A program made the translations under genes and the position numbers. A stretch of 64,000 nucleotides of DNA from Natrialba aegyptia DSM 13077. GTDB lineage: Archaea > Halobacteriota > Halobacteria > Halobacteriales > Natrialbaceae. The stretch lies in the NCBI RefSeq assembly GCF_000337535.1, contig NZ_AOIP01000008.1:1-64000 (forward strand). The letters are read 5' to 3'. The notes under the pieces are model-generated. The model searched no databases, had not been told where the DNA came from, and saw only the letters and a program-made list of their open reading frames with translations. This document shows, piece by piece, positions 7,811 through 17,371 of this stretch; within the stretch, counting starts at the first letter, position 1; every line of letters begins with the position of its first letter.

Positions 7811-8968
7811 CTAGACGTGTTCGTCGACGAACGCTTCGATTCGGTTCAACGCCTTGCGGAGGTCACCCAGCCCGGTCGCGTAGGACACCCGGAGGTGACC
7901 CTCGCCGCCCGCGCCGAAGACGTCTCCCGGCACGACTGCCACGCCCTGCTCGCGGAGCACGTCCTCGGCGAACTCCTCCGCGGTCCAGCCGTCGGGGACC
8001 TCGGGGAAGCAGTAGAACGCGCCTTTGGCCTCGAAGACGTCCAGCCCGATCTCGCGAAAGCGCGAGAGGACGAACTGGCGGCGGCGGTCGTACTGACCGA
8101 CCATCTCGACCACGTCGTTCGCACAGGAGTCGAGCGCCTCGATCGCCGCGTGCTGGGCCGTCGTCGGTGCCGAGAGCATCGTGTACTGGTGGATCTTGTT
8201 CATCGCGTTGATCGCCGCCGACGGGCCGAGGGCGTACCCCAACCGCAGCCCCGTCATCGCGTGGGCCTTGGAGAACCCGTTGAAGACGATGGTGCGCTCG
8301 CGCATCCCCTCGAGCGTCGCGATCGAGGTGTGTTCCCCGTCGTAGGTCAATTCGGCGTAAATCTCGTCCGAAAGCACCGTCAGGTCGTTCTCGCGGGCGA
8401 ACTCGGCAACCGGTTCGAGTTCAGCCTCGCTCATGATGGCCCCGGTCGGATTGTTGGGATAACAGAGGACGAGCAGGTCCGCGTCGGCGGCCCCGGCCAC
8501 GTCGAGTCCCTCCGCCGTGAGTTTGAACTCGTCGGCTTCCCTGGTGGGGACCGACAGCACCTCGCCGCCGGCGAAGATCACGCCGGGTTCGTAGGAGATG
8601 TACGACGGCTGGGCGATCGCGACCGTGTCGCCGGGATCGACGAGCGCGCGGAAGGCGAGGTCGACGGCCTCGCTCGCACCCGCGGTGGTGATGATCTCCT
8701 CGGCGGGGTCATAGCCCAGGTCGAAGCGGTCCGCGACGTAGTCGGAAATCTTCTCCCGGAGTTCGCGTTTGCCCCGGTTTGCGGTGTAGGAGGTCTTCCC
8801 CGCCTCTAAGGAAGCGATCGCGGCGTCGCGGGCGGCCCAGGGCGTCGCGAAGTCGGGTTCGCCGACGCCGAGCGAGATCACGTCGTCCCGTTCCTCGGCG
8901 ATTTCGAAGAACCGCCGGATACCGGAGGGCGGAACCGTCTGCACGCGGTCTGAGAGTTCGATAGGCAT
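7811..8968 (-). CDS. Class I/II pyridoxal-phosphate aminotransferase
   Basis: A 385-residue aminotransferase of fold type I with the usual features: YTANRGKRELR (about 61-71), NNPTG (172-176), DEIY (201-204), the Schiff-base lysine K234 in FNGFSKAHAMTG, and R242 in GLRLGY for the substrate carboxylate. It resembles aspartate/aromatic/methionine-type aminotransferases of archaea; specificity cannot be fixed. It lies 10 bp after an Lrp/AsnC gene on the same strand, so the regulator probably senses an amino acid connected to this reaction. Confidence 0.93.
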   Translation of the reverse strand: MPIELSDRVQTVPPSGIRRFFEIAEERDDVISLGVGEPDFATPWAARDAAIASLEAGKTSYTANRGKRELREKISDYVADRFDLGYDPAEEIITTAGASEAVDLAFRALVDPGDTVAIAQPSYISYEPGVIFAGGEVLSVPTREADEFKLTAEGLDVAGAADADLLVLCYPNNPTGAIMSEAELEPVAEFARENDLTVLSDEIYAELTYDGEHTSIATLEGMRERTIVFNGFSKAHAMTGLRLGYALGPSAAINAMNKIHQYTMLSAPTTAQHAAIEALDSCANDVVEMVGQYDRRRQFVLSRFREIGLDVFEAKGAFYCFPEVPDGWTAEEFAEDVLREQGVAVVPGDVFGAGGEGHLRVSYATGLGDLRKALNRIEAFVDEHV

Positions 8969-8978
8969 ACTAATACTA

Positions 8979-9464
8979 TTAGGGAGAGAACGAGAGTCGG
9001 TCGTCGTCCTCGCCGTCGCCGAACTCGATCCCGTGTTCCTTGTAGGAGGTCATCACGTAGTGGGTGACCGTCTGGGTGATCTCGGGGACGGGCGCGACCT
9101 GTTCGCTGATGAACTGCGACACTTCGCGGATGGAGTCGCCCTCGACCTCCATGTCGAAGTCGTAGTCGCCGCTGACGAGTCTCAGGGCTTTGACCTCTGG
9201 GAATCGGGCGAGGCGCTCTGCGATGTCGTCGTAGCCGGTTTCGCGGTCGAGGCGGACGTTCAACTCGACTTCGGCTCGGACGCGCTCGGTTTCGAGTTCG
9301 TCCCAGTCGACGACAGCCTGGTAGCCGCGGACGACGCCTGCTGCCTCTAGATCGTCGATTACGGCGGCGACCTCGTCCTCCTCGAGGTCGGTCATTCGCG
9401 CGATATCGGCCGTCGAATAGCGCGCGTTCTCACGAAGCAACTCGAGCACCTCGCGTTCGCTCAT
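8979..9464 (-). CDS. Lrp/AsnC family transcriptional regulator
   Basis: The 161 residues have an N-terminal winged helix-turn-helix (about 1-50, ending MTDLEEDEVAAVIDDLEAAGVVRGY) and a C-terminal RAM ligand-binding/oligomerisation domain (about 65-140, with the GDYDFDMEVEG turn). Family members form octamers and bind amino acids. It is the first gene of a two-gene unit with the aminotransferase 10 bp downstream, so it likely controls itself and amino acid transamination. Confidence 0.93.
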   Translation of the reverse strand: MSEREVLELLRENARYSTADIARMTDLEEDEVAAVIDDLEAAGVVRGYQAVVDWDELETERVRAEVELNVRLDRETGYDDIAERLARFPEVKALRLVSGDYDFDMEVEGDSIREVSQFISEQVAPVPEITQTVTHYVMTSYKEHGIEFGDGEDDDRLSFSP

Positions 9465-9563
9465 ACCACTGCGAAGCGCGACCGCGAGTAAAAACGTTGT
9501 TCTTTGTCGTTTTTCGTTATAGTGGTCGCGGCGGACGAGGATCGCGAACTGCGATCCGGCAGA

Positions 9564-10166
9564 TTACCGATAATTCTTGAACAACAGCGCCCGCACGTCG
9601 TCTTTCGTCTGCACGTCCTCCGTCGACCCGTCGGGAAGGGTGACGGTGTAACGGTAGTCCGACGAAGACGACTCCTCCCACTTGTCGTCGTGGGTTTCGA
9701 GGAGGCTCATCATCTCGTCTAACATCTCGTCGTCGTCGGCGTCACCGCCGTCCTCGCTCTCGCTCTCTCCCTCGTCGTCTCCACCGTCTTCCGCGTCGCT
9801 ATCGGCGTCGCCGCCCGTCTCATCACTACTGTCGGCCGAATCTGCAGCGGTATCGCCATCGCTCTCATCGTCATCGTCGTCACCGCCGAGTTCACCAGAC
9901 TCGTCGTAGGAAATCTCCTCGAGCGCGTGGGGATCTGCCTCGCCGTCGATCGCCGCGCCGACGGACGCCGCCACGTCCTCGGTCGCCGAAAACTCCGCGT
10001 CGATGTCGATCGCGTCCGCAACCTCTTCGTCGATGTTGTCGATCAGGAACTGTAACGCGTCCCGCTCGCGAACGAACCCGTACCGGCCGACAACGTCCCG
10101 AGAGATCTCCTCGCGGAGTCGTTGGATGAACTCGTACTGTTCGTCGGTAACTTCGAGCGTTTGCAT
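9564..10166 (-). CDS. Haloarchaeal conserved protein with long Asp/Glu/Ser linker
   Basis: About 200 residues from ATG 10166 (MQTLEVTDEQYEFIQ). A 60-residue helical N-terminus has the look of a small DNA- or protein-binding module. The middle is a highly acidic low-complexity linker (about 90-150). The C-terminal ~40 residues (YRYTVTLPDGSTEDVQTKDDVRALLFKNY) look like a small folded domain. No enzyme motif is visible. I recognise the type as a conserved haloarchaeal hypothetical but cannot assign a role. Confidence 0.75.
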   Translation of the reverse strand: MQTLEVTDEQYEFIQRLREEISRDVVGRYGFVRERDALQFLIDNIDEEVADAIDIDAEFSATEDVAASVGAAIDGEADPHALEEISYDESGELGGDDDDDESDGDTAADSADSSDETGGDADSDAEDGGDDEGESESEDGGDADDDEMLDEMMSLLETHDDKWEESSSSDYRYTVTLPDGSTEDVQTKDDVRALLFKNYR

Positions 10167-10334
10167 ACCCCATCGATGCGGCGGCGGGTACAAATATGTA
10201 GGTTGTCGTGGAACACACGAGCGCTGACCGGTCGCTCGCGCGTACTCTCGTTTCGCTCACTCTCCCGGCACGGAACCTCGTCTCTCCGCTCGCCTGCGCG
10301 GTCCCCCGTTCATACTCGCGCCCTTGCGTCGGGA

Positions 10335-10342
10335 GTTATATG
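10335..10342 (+). promoter_or_regulatory. TATA-like box deciding the thioredoxin-like start
   Basis: GTTATATG lies about 28 bases before the ATG at 10367 and overlaps an earlier in-frame ATG at 10340. Leaderless transcription from here would exclude the earlier ATG, so 10367 is the preferred start. Confidence 0.55.
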
Positions 10343-10366
10343 ACGGAACCTGACAAAACGATTCGT

Positions 10367-10960
10367 ATGGCGAAAGAATCCGATACCGAACTCGCGGCCG
10401 GCGATACCGCCCCCGCGTTCGAACTCGAGGGCACGGACGGCGAGACGTACACGCTCGAGTCGTTCGCCGACAACGAGGCGCTGCTCGTCGTCTTCACCTG
10501 TAACCACTGCCCGTACGCGCAGGCGAAGTTCGACCTGTTGAACGACCTCGCCGCCGAACACGACGAGGTCGCCGTCGTCGGCATCAACCCCAACGACGAG
10601 GTGGAGTATCCGGATGATTCCTTCGAACGCATGCAGGAACTCGTCGACGACGGAACGGTCCGGTACGACGCCTACCTCCGCGACGAGTCCCAGGATGTCG
10701 CCGCGGCTTACGGTGCGGCCTGCACGCCGGATCCGTTCCTCTTCCGTCGGACCGACGGCGACGGGAGCGACAGCAGCAGCGACGGTACCACCGCATTCAG
10801 TCTCGCCTATCAGGGTCGACTCGACGACGCCCTGAACCCGGACGAGGAGCCGACGCGCTTTCACATCCGCGAAGCCATCGACTCGGTCCTCGCCGGCGAG
10901 GAGGTCGAACTCGAGTGGCAGCCCTCCCGCGGTTGTTCGATCAAGTGGAAAGACGAGTAG
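10367..10960 (+). CDS. Thioredoxin-fold redox protein (peroxiredoxin/TlpA-like)
   Basis: From ATG 10367 it has 197 residues. The AhpC/TSA-like N-terminus (AGDTAPAFELEG) leads to the active-site CNHC (C45 and C48), a CXXC variant followed by Pro-Tyr. GINPNDEVEYPDDSFERMQ and the C-terminal QPSRGCSIKW are typical of the single-domain thioredoxin-family proteins annotated as redoxins in many prokaryotes. It should carry out cytosolic dithiol-disulfide exchange or peroxide reduction. A short Asp/Ser insertion sits around residue 130. Convergent with the halocyanin gene. Confidence 0.88.
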   Translation: MAKESDTELAAGDTAPAFELEGTDGETYTLESFADNEALLVVFTCNHCPYAQAKFDLLNDLAAEHDEVAVVGINPNDEVEYPDDSFERMQELVDDGTVRYDAYLRDESQDVAAAYGAACTPDPFLFRRTDGDGSDSSSDGTTAFSLAYQGRLDDALNPDEEPTRFHIREAIDSVLAGEEVELEWQPSRGCSIKWKDE

Positions 10961-10981
10961 CTGAGAACTGGGTCCGCGGCG

Positions 10982-11533
10982 TCACTCGCTCACGATCCGA
11001 ACGTCCCCTTCCATGGTGTCGTGTGGCTTACACCGATAGGTGGCGATCTCCTCGCTCGCCGTGACGCCGTCTAACGTCTGCGTTTCGCCCTGTTTTTGCA
11101 TCAGATCGGTTCCGTAGTCGTCATCGACGAGTTCACCGGTTTCGTCCCAGAGTTCGATGTTGTGCGGGCGGCCGTCAGCGTTGGTCCAGGTGAACGTATA
11201 CTCCCGACCGGCAAAGAGGACGAGCGTGGGGTTGGTCTCGCCGGCGATCGGGTCGGGGGCGACGCCCTCCCAGCCGTTCATGACGCCGCGGAGTTCGATC
11301 GTCTCGACGTCCGTCCACGCCTCGGGGTTGACGTGCTGGTCGGTTTCGCCCTCGTCTTCAGCGTCCGCATCGTCGTCGGTCGTGCCGTTCTCGCCGCCGT
11401 TCTGGGTTTCGGTCTCGTTTTCGGTTCCGTTCCCGTCGTCAGCCCCGCTCAGACAGCCGGCCGCGAGGACGGTTCCCGCCGTCGCACCCACGGTCCGCAG
11501 GACGGTCCGCCGGCGCTGATTTCGATTGCTCAT
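10982..11533 (-). CDS. Halocyanin-like blue copper lipoprotein
   Basis: The 183-residue precursor has a Tat-type twin-arginine start (QRRRTVLR) and a lipobox LAAGC with Cys27 as the lipid anchor. A long acidic Asn/Glu/Asp linker precedes the cupredoxin domain. The type 1 copper ligands are visible: H124 (RPHNIE), C168, H171 and M174 in the CKPHDTM loop. It should sit outside the membrane as a one-electron carrier, like halocyanins of haloalkaliphiles. Its redox partner is not evident nearby. Confidence 0.93.
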   Translation of the reverse strand: MSNRNQRRRTVLRTVGATAGTVLAAGCLSGADDGNGTENETETQNGGENGTTDDDADAEDEGETDQHVNPEAWTDVETIELRGVMNGWEGVAPDPIAGETNPTLVLFAGREYTFTWTNADGRPHNIELWDETGELVDDDYGTDLMQKQGETQTLDGVTASEEIATYRCKPHDTMEGDVRIVSE

Positions 11534-11661
11534 CGTGTCGTCTTCGAGTATCCGCCCGAGATAGTTGAAGCGCAGTGGACACTCTCACTCACTGAAACCT
11601 GCCCTCTGAGATCTGAAACATGAAACGTCTATTCACTTGGAGCGTGGCCGGCGTCGCAGGC

Positions 11662-12777
11662 TTACTGAACCGCCCGGCGATACTGAATCGGCCACGCCGA
11701 TTCACCCTCCCCATCGAGTTCATCCGCGGCCCGCAGGCCGAAGTACGGATCGCGCAGGAACTCGCGGCCGACGAAGACGAGGTCGGCGCGCCCGTTGCGG
11801 ACGAGCGCGTCCGCCTGTTCGGGTTCGGTGATGCCGCCGACGGTGCCGACGGCGAGGTCCGCGCCCTCATCGACTCGTTCGGCCAGCGGCACCTGGAAGT
11901 TCGGCCCGCCATCGATTCGCTCGTCGGGGTGGAGGCCGCCGGAGCTAACGTCCATTAGGTCGATCCCGATTTCGGCGAGGTCTGCCGCGAGGCGGGCGGA
12001 CTGCTCGGCGTCCCACGACTCGCGGTCGTCGAGCCAGTCGGTTCCCGAGATGCGGACGAAGACCGGCTTGTCGTCCGGCCAGACCTCGCGGACGGCCGCC
12101 GCGACTTCGCGGACGAACCGCGTGCGGTTCTCGAAGCTGCCGCCGTAGTCGTCCTCGCGGTGGTTCGTCACCGGCGAGAGGAACTCGTGGAGCAGGTAGC
12201 CGTGTGCGGCGTGGACCTCGGCGATTTCGAAGCCGGCGTCGAGCGCTCGTTCTGCGGCGTCGCGGTAGGCGTCGATGACGCCCTGAATGTCTTCGACGGT
12301 CGCCTTTCGCATCGCCGGCCGATCGCCGGGGAAGGAGGGGTAGGCGTCGGGCGACGGCGAGAGCACCTCCCAGCCGCCGTCGTCGGGCTGGAGCGGCAGG
12401 TTGCCCTCCCACGGTTTTGCCTTGCTCGCCTTCTGCCCGGCGTGGGCGAGTTGAATCGCCGGGACGGATCCCTGCTCGCGGATGAACTGGGTGATCGGCT
12501 CGAGTTCGGCGGCGTGTTCGTCCGTCCAGATGCCGAGGTCGTGGGGGGTGATCCGCCCGCGCGGTTCGACGGCGGTGGCCTCGGTCATGACGATGCCCGC
12601 GCCGCCGACGGCGCGGCTACCGAGGTGGACGCGGTGCCACTCGGTCGGGAGGCCGTCGGTCTCGCAGGAATACTGACACATCGGCGAGACGGCGATTCGG
12701 TTCGGAATGTCGAGTTCGCGGAGCGAAAGCGACGATCGCAGATCGGCATCGTCGACATCGGAGTCGGTGGTTGCCAT
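11662..12777 (-). CDS. NADH:flavin oxidoreductase, Old Yellow Enzyme family (YqjM-like)
   Basis: From ATG 12777 (MATTDSDVDD) the protein has 371 residues, the right length for the short OYE/YqjM class. It starts with the barrel strand LSLRELDIPNRIAVSPMCQY and contains EIAEVHAAHGYLLHEFLSP, the substrate-binding His/His and Tyr region of FMN-dependent ene-reductases, and FVGREFLRDPYF near the C-terminus for FMN phosphate. It reduces activated C=C bonds of enones with NAD(P)H. The earlier in-frame starts are rejected because they encode Arg-rich low-quality sequence. Confidence 0.93.
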   Translation of the reverse strand: MATTDSDVDDADLRSSLSLRELDIPNRIAVSPMCQYSCETDGLPTEWHRVHLGSRAVGGAGIVMTEATAVEPRGRITPHDLGIWTDEHAAELEPITQFIREQGSVPAIQLAHAGQKASKAKPWEGNLPLQPDDGGWEVLSPSPDAYPSFPGDRPAMRKATVEDIQGVIDAYRDAAERALDAGFEIAEVHAAHGYLLHEFLSPVTNHREDDYGGSFENRTRFVREVAAAVREVWPDDKPVFVRISGTDWLDDRESWDAEQSARLAADLAEIGIDLMDVSSGGLHPDERIDGGPNFQVPLAERVDEGADLAVGTVGGITEPEQADALVRNGRADLVFVGREFLRDPYFGLRAADELDGEGESAWPIQYRRAVQ

Positions 12778-12905
12778 CGACGGGTCTAGCGATGGCGCGA
12801 AGAAAACGCCCGGGGACGGCGATGGCCTTGCCGACTCGCGATCACGTCGGCATGGCGCACGCTTGAGAGTGCCTCCTTTATCGGTCCCGCGACGGAGTCT
12901 GCAAC

Positions 12906-13736
12906 ATGGCACCACGGATTTCGCTTTCGGACCGGTTCGACAGCGACCGGCCGGTGATCGGCATGCTTCACCTCCCAGCGCTCCCCGGCGCTCCCGACTC
13001 GAGCGGGGATCGGGATGCGATCCGCGAACGCGCACTCGAGGACGCGAGACGGCTCGAATCGGGCGGCGTGGATGCGATTCTCGTCGAGAATTTCGGCGAC
13101 GCGCCGTTCTATCCCGACGACGTACCCGCTCACGTCGTCGCCGATATGACCGCGCTGGCGTCGGTCGTTCGGCGCGCGGTCGACGTGCCGCTCGGAATCA
13201 ACGTCCTCAGGAATGACGCAGACGCGGCGCTCTCGATCGCGGCCGCAGTCGACGCCGCCTTCGTTCGCGTCAACGTCCACGTCGGCACAGCCGCGACCGA
13301 CCAGGGGGTTCTCGAGGGACAGGCGCACGAGACCGTCCGACTCCGCGACCGAATCGCACCTGCCGTGACGATTCTCGCGGATGTACACGTCAAACACGCC
13401 ACGCCCGTTGGCACGCCCTCCCTCGAGCGGGTCGCACGCGAAACCGTCGACCGCGGCAAGGCCGACGGCGTCATCGTCTCCGGGTCAGGGACCGGTTCCC
13501 AGACCGATCGCGGCGACATTGAACGCGCCGCCACTGAACTCGCGGCACGGGATAGCCACGCCCGGCCGCCGGTCTTCGTCGGCAGCGGCGTCACCGAAGA
13601 CACCGTCGCCACGTACTTCGATGCCGGCGCGGACGGCGCTATCGTCGGCACGGCGCTCAAGGAAGACGGCGAGACGACCAACCCCGTGTCGACGGATCGT
13701 GTCGAAGCGGTCGTCACGGCCGCACGTAACCCCTAG
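12906..13736 (+). CDS. BtpA/SgcQ family TIM-barrel protein
   Basis: The 276 residues carry the BtpA hallmark IGMLHLPALPGAP near the start, VDAILVENFGDAPF, and the phosphate-binding-like C-terminus VFVGSGVTEDTVATYFDAGADGAIVGTALK. The fold is a TIM barrel. BtpA was linked to photosystem I stability in cyanobacteria, but haloarchaeal homologues have no assigned reaction. Divergent from the OYE gene; a TATA-like TTTATC lies about 30 bases before the start. Confidence 0.9.
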   Translation: MAPRISLSDRFDSDRPVIGMLHLPALPGAPDSSGDRDAIRERALEDARRLESGGVDAILVENFGDAPFYPDDVPAHVVADMTALASVVRRAVDVPLGINVLRNDADAALSIAAAVDAAFVRVNVHVGTAATDQGVLEGQAHETVRLRDRIAPAVTILADVHVKHATPVGTPSLERVARETVDRGKADGVIVSGSGTGSQTDRGDIERAATELAARDSHARPPVFVGSGVTEDTVATYFDAGADGAIVGTALKEDGETTNPVSTDRVEAVVTAARNP

Positions 13737-13842
13737 CCGCTCAGACGGACTGCTAGCACCGGCAGTCAGTTCCGAACAGCCGCGACCGTCGCGCCCGTCT
13801 GCGAGTGCACCGGCAACTGACAAATCGGTACCGCAGACCGTC

Positions 13843-15084
13843 TCAGAAACCGACCACCAACGGGCCGATCAGAACGCCCATCAGGTGAACTCGGCGGGCG
13901 CGCAACCGGACCGGGACCAGCCCGACCACGGTCGCGCCGACGAATATGGCGATGCCGAGCGGCCCCGTGAACAGATACGAGAGCGCGAGCAGCAGTCCCA
14001 GGACGGCCGTCGAAATCTTCCAGTACGCAACGCGGCCGGCGAGTTCGAGATACGTCTCGCCGACGACGATCACGAGGACGAACCCGATCAGCCCGGCGAG
14101 GACGACAGCCACAAGGAGGATCGGTAGTTCGAGCGGCGCGTTCACGTTCTCGAAGGCGACCATGACGCCAGTGCGCGGCTGGCCGATGGCGACCAGTGCG
14201 AACAGCGCGAAGATCGTATTCGCGGTGTCGACGCCGCTCGTCGCGACGATGTAGCCGCGATCGCCGGCGTTTCCAGGAACGAAGACGAGCACTGCAACGG
14301 CGGCGATAGCGGCCGAGATTCCCGGTATGTAGCCGACGATCGCACCCGCCAGCGCACCGGCGAGGGCCGTCGCACCGACGAGTCGACGAGACATCGCAAT
14401 CTCGCCGTCGTGCTGTCGTGGAATGCCCGACCCGACGAGTGCATCGATCAACACCGGCGCTCCGAAGAGGCCGGCGAACAGCGGTGCGAGGGTACCACCC
14501 GCCTCGAGCGGTGCGTCCGGCGAGAGATCGAGCGTCAATAGTCCCAGACCCGCCGCGAGCGAAAACGAAAGCAAGCCGGCGAGGCGAGCCCGCCAGGTGA
14601 ACTCCGAGGCAATTAGCGCGACGACGACCATGGCCAGCACGAGCGACAGATTCGCTCGAATCGTCGGATATACCGCCGTCATCACCCGTGTGACCGGAAT
14701 CGCGAGCGGCACCGCAACGAGGACGGCGAGCACGCTCCCGAGCGCCGACAGCCGGATCGCCTCGTATCCGCGTCCGTCACGCACCATTCGATGTCCCGGT
14801 AGCGCCGTCACCGCCATTTCTGCATCCGGCACGCCGAGTGCCATCGCCGGAACAACGTTGAGAAAGGTATGGACGACGCCGGCTGCAAGCATCGCACAGC
14901 CGATGAACAACGGCGGTCCAGGGACCGAGACCGCGACGCCGGCAAGCAGGAGCGCAAAGTTATTGGCGTGGATCCCGGGAATCAGTCCGCTCAGACTCCC
15001 CAGGCTCGCCCCCGCCACCGTCCACGCGAGCAGTTGCAGGGTCAGGGCTGGGTCCGCGACGAACTCGACCGGGGCAACAGCCAT
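13843..15084 (-). CDS. TctA/DUF112-type membrane permease
   Basis: From ATG 15084 (MAVAPVEF) the 413 residues are almost wholly hydrophobic, with roughly ten membrane segments. The LSGLIPGIHANNF motif near the start and IVGYIPGISAAIAAV in the middle are the two PGI repeats of the TctA family (COG1784). Bacterial TctA proteins transport tricarboxylates with TctB and a binding protein. No such partners are nearby, as is usual for this archaeal branch, so the substrate is unknown. Confidence 0.88.
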   Translation of the reverse strand: MAVAPVEFVADPALTLQLLAWTVAGASLGSLSGLIPGIHANNFALLLAGVAVSVPGPPLFIGCAMLAAGVVHTFLNVVPAMALGVPDAEMAVTALPGHRMVRDGRGYEAIRLSALGSVLAVLVAVPLAIPVTRVMTAVYPTIRANLSLVLAMVVVALIASEFTWRARLAGLLSFSLAAGLGLLTLDLSPDAPLEAGGTLAPLFAGLFGAPVLIDALVGSGIPRQHDGEIAMSRRLVGATALAGALAGAIVGYIPGISAAIAAVAVLVFVPGNAGDRGYIVATSGVDTANTIFALFALVAIGQPRTGVMVAFENVNAPLELPILLVAVVLAGLIGFVLVIVVGETYLELAGRVAYWKISTAVLGLLLALSYLFTGPLGIAIFVGATVVGLVPVRLRARRVHLMGVLIGPLVVGF

Positions 15085-15174
15085 CGCTTCATCTGGCCGC
15101 GTCTTCGGATTTAAACTCGCGCCCGCGGCGCGCGCTCTCGCCGATTCGCTTCCGTTCGGCTCGTCCCGACCCAC

Positions 15175-15864
15175 CTACGCCTGCGATGCGAACGGCCCCT
15201 CGAGCGCCGCGGGAAGCGAATCGTCGTCGAGCAACTCACCGACGCTCGAGACGATGCCGTCCGCAGCGGCGGCGTCCTCGGCGGCGATCGAGCCGCCGTC
15301 GACGTACACGGTCCGAAAGCCGGCCTCGCGAGCCCCGACGATGTCCTCGTCGTAGCTGTCGCCGACGTAGACGAACTCGTCCGCATCGAGGCGGGCTTTC
15401 GCGAGTTCAAAGAGTTCGCGGTCGGGTTTGCGCACGCCGTTGCTGTTCGAGACGAGGACTTCGTCGACCCGGTCGTCAAGCCCGTGGAACTCGAGTTTCG
15501 CTCGCTGTTGCTCGCCGTCGCCGTTGGTGATGATGCCGGTCGGATTCGTCGCGGCGACAGTATCGAGGACGCGTTTCGCATCCGCCGTCACGACCGTCGC
15601 GTCGACTTCGATGTCGCAGTAGTCGGCGGCGAGCGCGGCCGGCGTCGCGTCGAGGTCGATCTCCTCTGCGACGGTTTCGAACCCGCGACGGTAGGGGTCG
15701 GGTTCGCAACGATCGAGCGCGGTGAGCAGGCGCTCGACGTAGGCTTCGTACGCCGCGTCGGTCGGCGTTCCGTGGGGGGAGACGGCCCGTCGAAACAGCG
15801 ACTCGAACGACTCGTCGTACGTACAGAGCGTCCCGTCGAGATCGAAGTACACTGCGGTTGTCAC
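15175..15864 (-). CDS. HAD-superfamily hydrolase
   Basis: The 229 residues have all HAD motifs: DLDGT with nucleophile D8 and acid/base D10, the motif II ITNGDGEQQRAKL, the lysine in SNSNGVRKPDRELF, and GDSYDEDIVGAREAGF (motif IV). The helical cap lies between motifs I and II, as in phosphoglycolate phosphatase-like subclass I enzymes. It is a cytosolic phosphatase with unknown substrate. It is on the same strand as, and upstream of, the permease, 90 bp apart. Confidence 0.9.
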   Translation of the reverse strand: MTTAVYFDLDGTLCTYDESFESLFRRAVSPHGTPTDAAYEAYVERLLTALDRCEPDPYRRGFETVAEEIDLDATPAALAADYCDIEVDATVVTADAKRVLDTVAATNPTGIITNGDGEQQRAKLEFHGLDDRVDEVLVSNSNGVRKPDRELFELAKARLDADEFVYVGDSYDEDIVGAREAGFRTVYVDGGSIAAEDAAAADGIVSSVGELLDDDSLPAALEGPFASQA

Positions 15865-15957
15865 GAGTACGCCGTTACGCGAGACCGAGAAGTAACTGTC
15901 GGCGGTGGACGTCGAAAGAAATCGGGATTGACCGTGTCGTCGCGATAGCGGGCCGAC

Positions 15958-16299
15958 TTAGCCGAAGAGTTCGCCGAGGCCTTCGCCGTCTGCCTCGTCG
16001 TCTTCGTCGTCTTCGTCCGTGGTGTCCGGGACGTCGCTGGTTTCTTCTGCTTCGTCTTCGCCCTCGTCAGCAGCCTCGTCGGCTGCGGCGGCACCGCCTG
16101 CAGCGCCACCGGCGGCGGGGACGGCGGCGGCCTCGGAGACGGCGTCGTCGATGTCGACGTCTTCGAGTGCGGCGACGAGTGCCTTGACGCGGGATTCTTC
16201 GACGTCGACGCCGGCGGCGTCGAGTACGTCGGTGAGGTTGTCTTCGTTGATCTCTTCGTCCGATTCGTTCAGGATGAGTGCAGCGTAAACGTATTCCAT
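15958..16299 (-). CDS. rpl12: Ribosomal stalk protein P1 (archaeal L12)
   Basis: The 113-residue protein has the helical dimerisation domain ([22 protein letters not shown]), an Ala/Gly hinge, a very acidic stretch and the C-terminal GLGELFG tail that binds translation GTPases. It sits last in the L1-L10-L12 operon, 24 bp after L10. Several copies bind the P0 protein to form the stalk of the large subunit. Confidence 0.97.
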   Translation of the reverse strand: MEYVYAALILNESDEEINEDNLTDVLDAAGVDVEESRVKALVAALEDVDIDDAVSEAAAVPAAGGAAGGAAAADEAADEGEDEAEETSDVPDTTDEDDEDDEADGEGLGELFG

Positions 16300-16323
16300 T
16301 GGTGTATCCTCCAGTTGTGTTGA

Positions 16324-17370
16324 TTAGCCGAACATTGCGCCGAGTCCTTCCGCACCGTCACCGTCGTCTTCGTCGTCATCATCGTCATCGTCGGTGTCGG
16401 CCTCGGCGTCCTGGTCGTCTACCGATTCGTCTGCATCTTCGCCCTCATCGTCCGCGCCGGCCGCGCCTGCGGCGGGTGCGGAGACGTCCTGCAGTTCGTC
16501 AGGCAGGGCCTCCTCGTCGTCGATCTGGGCGGCGAGCGCACGAAGCTGTGCGTCGGCCTTGCTGACGAGGTCGGGCATGAGGTCTTCGTCCTCGATGGCG
16601 GCCTGCAGGCCGAGGCTCTTGGCCTCGCCCGTGGCCTTGGCGATGAGTGTCGGAGCCGTCGTCGCGGTCGGGAACGGCGCGTTGAGCGAGAGGTTCCGGG
16701 CGCGAGCGGCGGCCGTCTGCACGTCGCTCTCGTAGGCCTCGATGTCGATGTCGAGGTCTTCGGGGTCGAAGAGCACGCCCTCGGCGACGACTGCGCGAAG
16801 GTCGAGCCCGACTTCCTTGGGCTCGATGCCGAGTTCGTTGAGGACGTTCGCCAGATCCGCAGAGACTTCCCCGCCGGCCTCTAAGACCGTCGAGTCCTCC
16901 ATGACCTGGATCGAACCGTCCTCGATGCGTGCGTTCGCGCCGATGCTCTGGAGTTCACCGACGAACGGTCCCGGGTCGACACCGGTGTCACCCTCGGGGA
17001 TGACGATGTCGTTCGGGGCGACCTCGCCCTCGTTGATCGGGGCGGGCGTCTTCGAGGCCTCGAGTTCCTTGTAGAGGGCGAACGGATTGTCGTTCGTTCC
17101 GATCAGGCCGACCTGGCCCTCGACGTCGTCGACGAGATCGTCGAGACCAGCGGTTTCGAGCGCACGGACCTGCAGCGTGTTGCGGCTGACGCGCAACTCT
17201 GCGGTGCCGTGGAGATCACGGCGCATGTCCTGGAGCTGCTTCGAGGGAATGCCGGCGATGCCGACGATGCCGACGCTCTCGTAGTTCTCGATGAGTGCTT
17301 CGAGGTCGGCGACTTCCTCTTGCTTCCACTGGGGAAGGTTCTCCGTTTTGCGATCTGCCTGGGCGCTCAT
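16324..17370 (-). CDS. rpl10: Ribosomal protein uL10 (P0), stalk base
   Basis: At 348 residues it has the archaeal P0 layout: a 23S rRNA-binding N-terminal domain ([17 protein letters not shown], then RVSRNTL), the archaeal insertion domain, the P1-binding helical spine, and the acidic C-terminus ending in EGLGAMFG, shared with P1. It lies 1 bp after L1 and 24 bp before L12, a tight three-gene operon. Confidence 0.97.
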   Translation of the reverse strand: MSAQADRKTENLPQWKQEEVADLEALIENYESVGIVGIAGIPSKQLQDMRRDLHGTAELRVSRNTLQVRALETAGLDDLVDDVEGQVGLIGTNDNPFALYKELEASKTPAPINEGEVAPNDIVIPEGDTGVDPGPFVGELQSIGANARIEDGSIQVMEDSTVLEAGGEVSADLANVLNELGIEPKEVGLDLRAVVAEGVLFDPEDLDIDIEAYESDVQTAAARARNLSLNAPFPTATTAPTLIAKATGEAKSLGLQAAIEDEDLMPDLVSKADAQLRALAAQIDDEEALPDELQDVSAPAAGAAGADDEGEDADESVDDQDAEADTDDDDDDDEDDGDGAEGLGAMFG

Positions 17371-17371
17371 A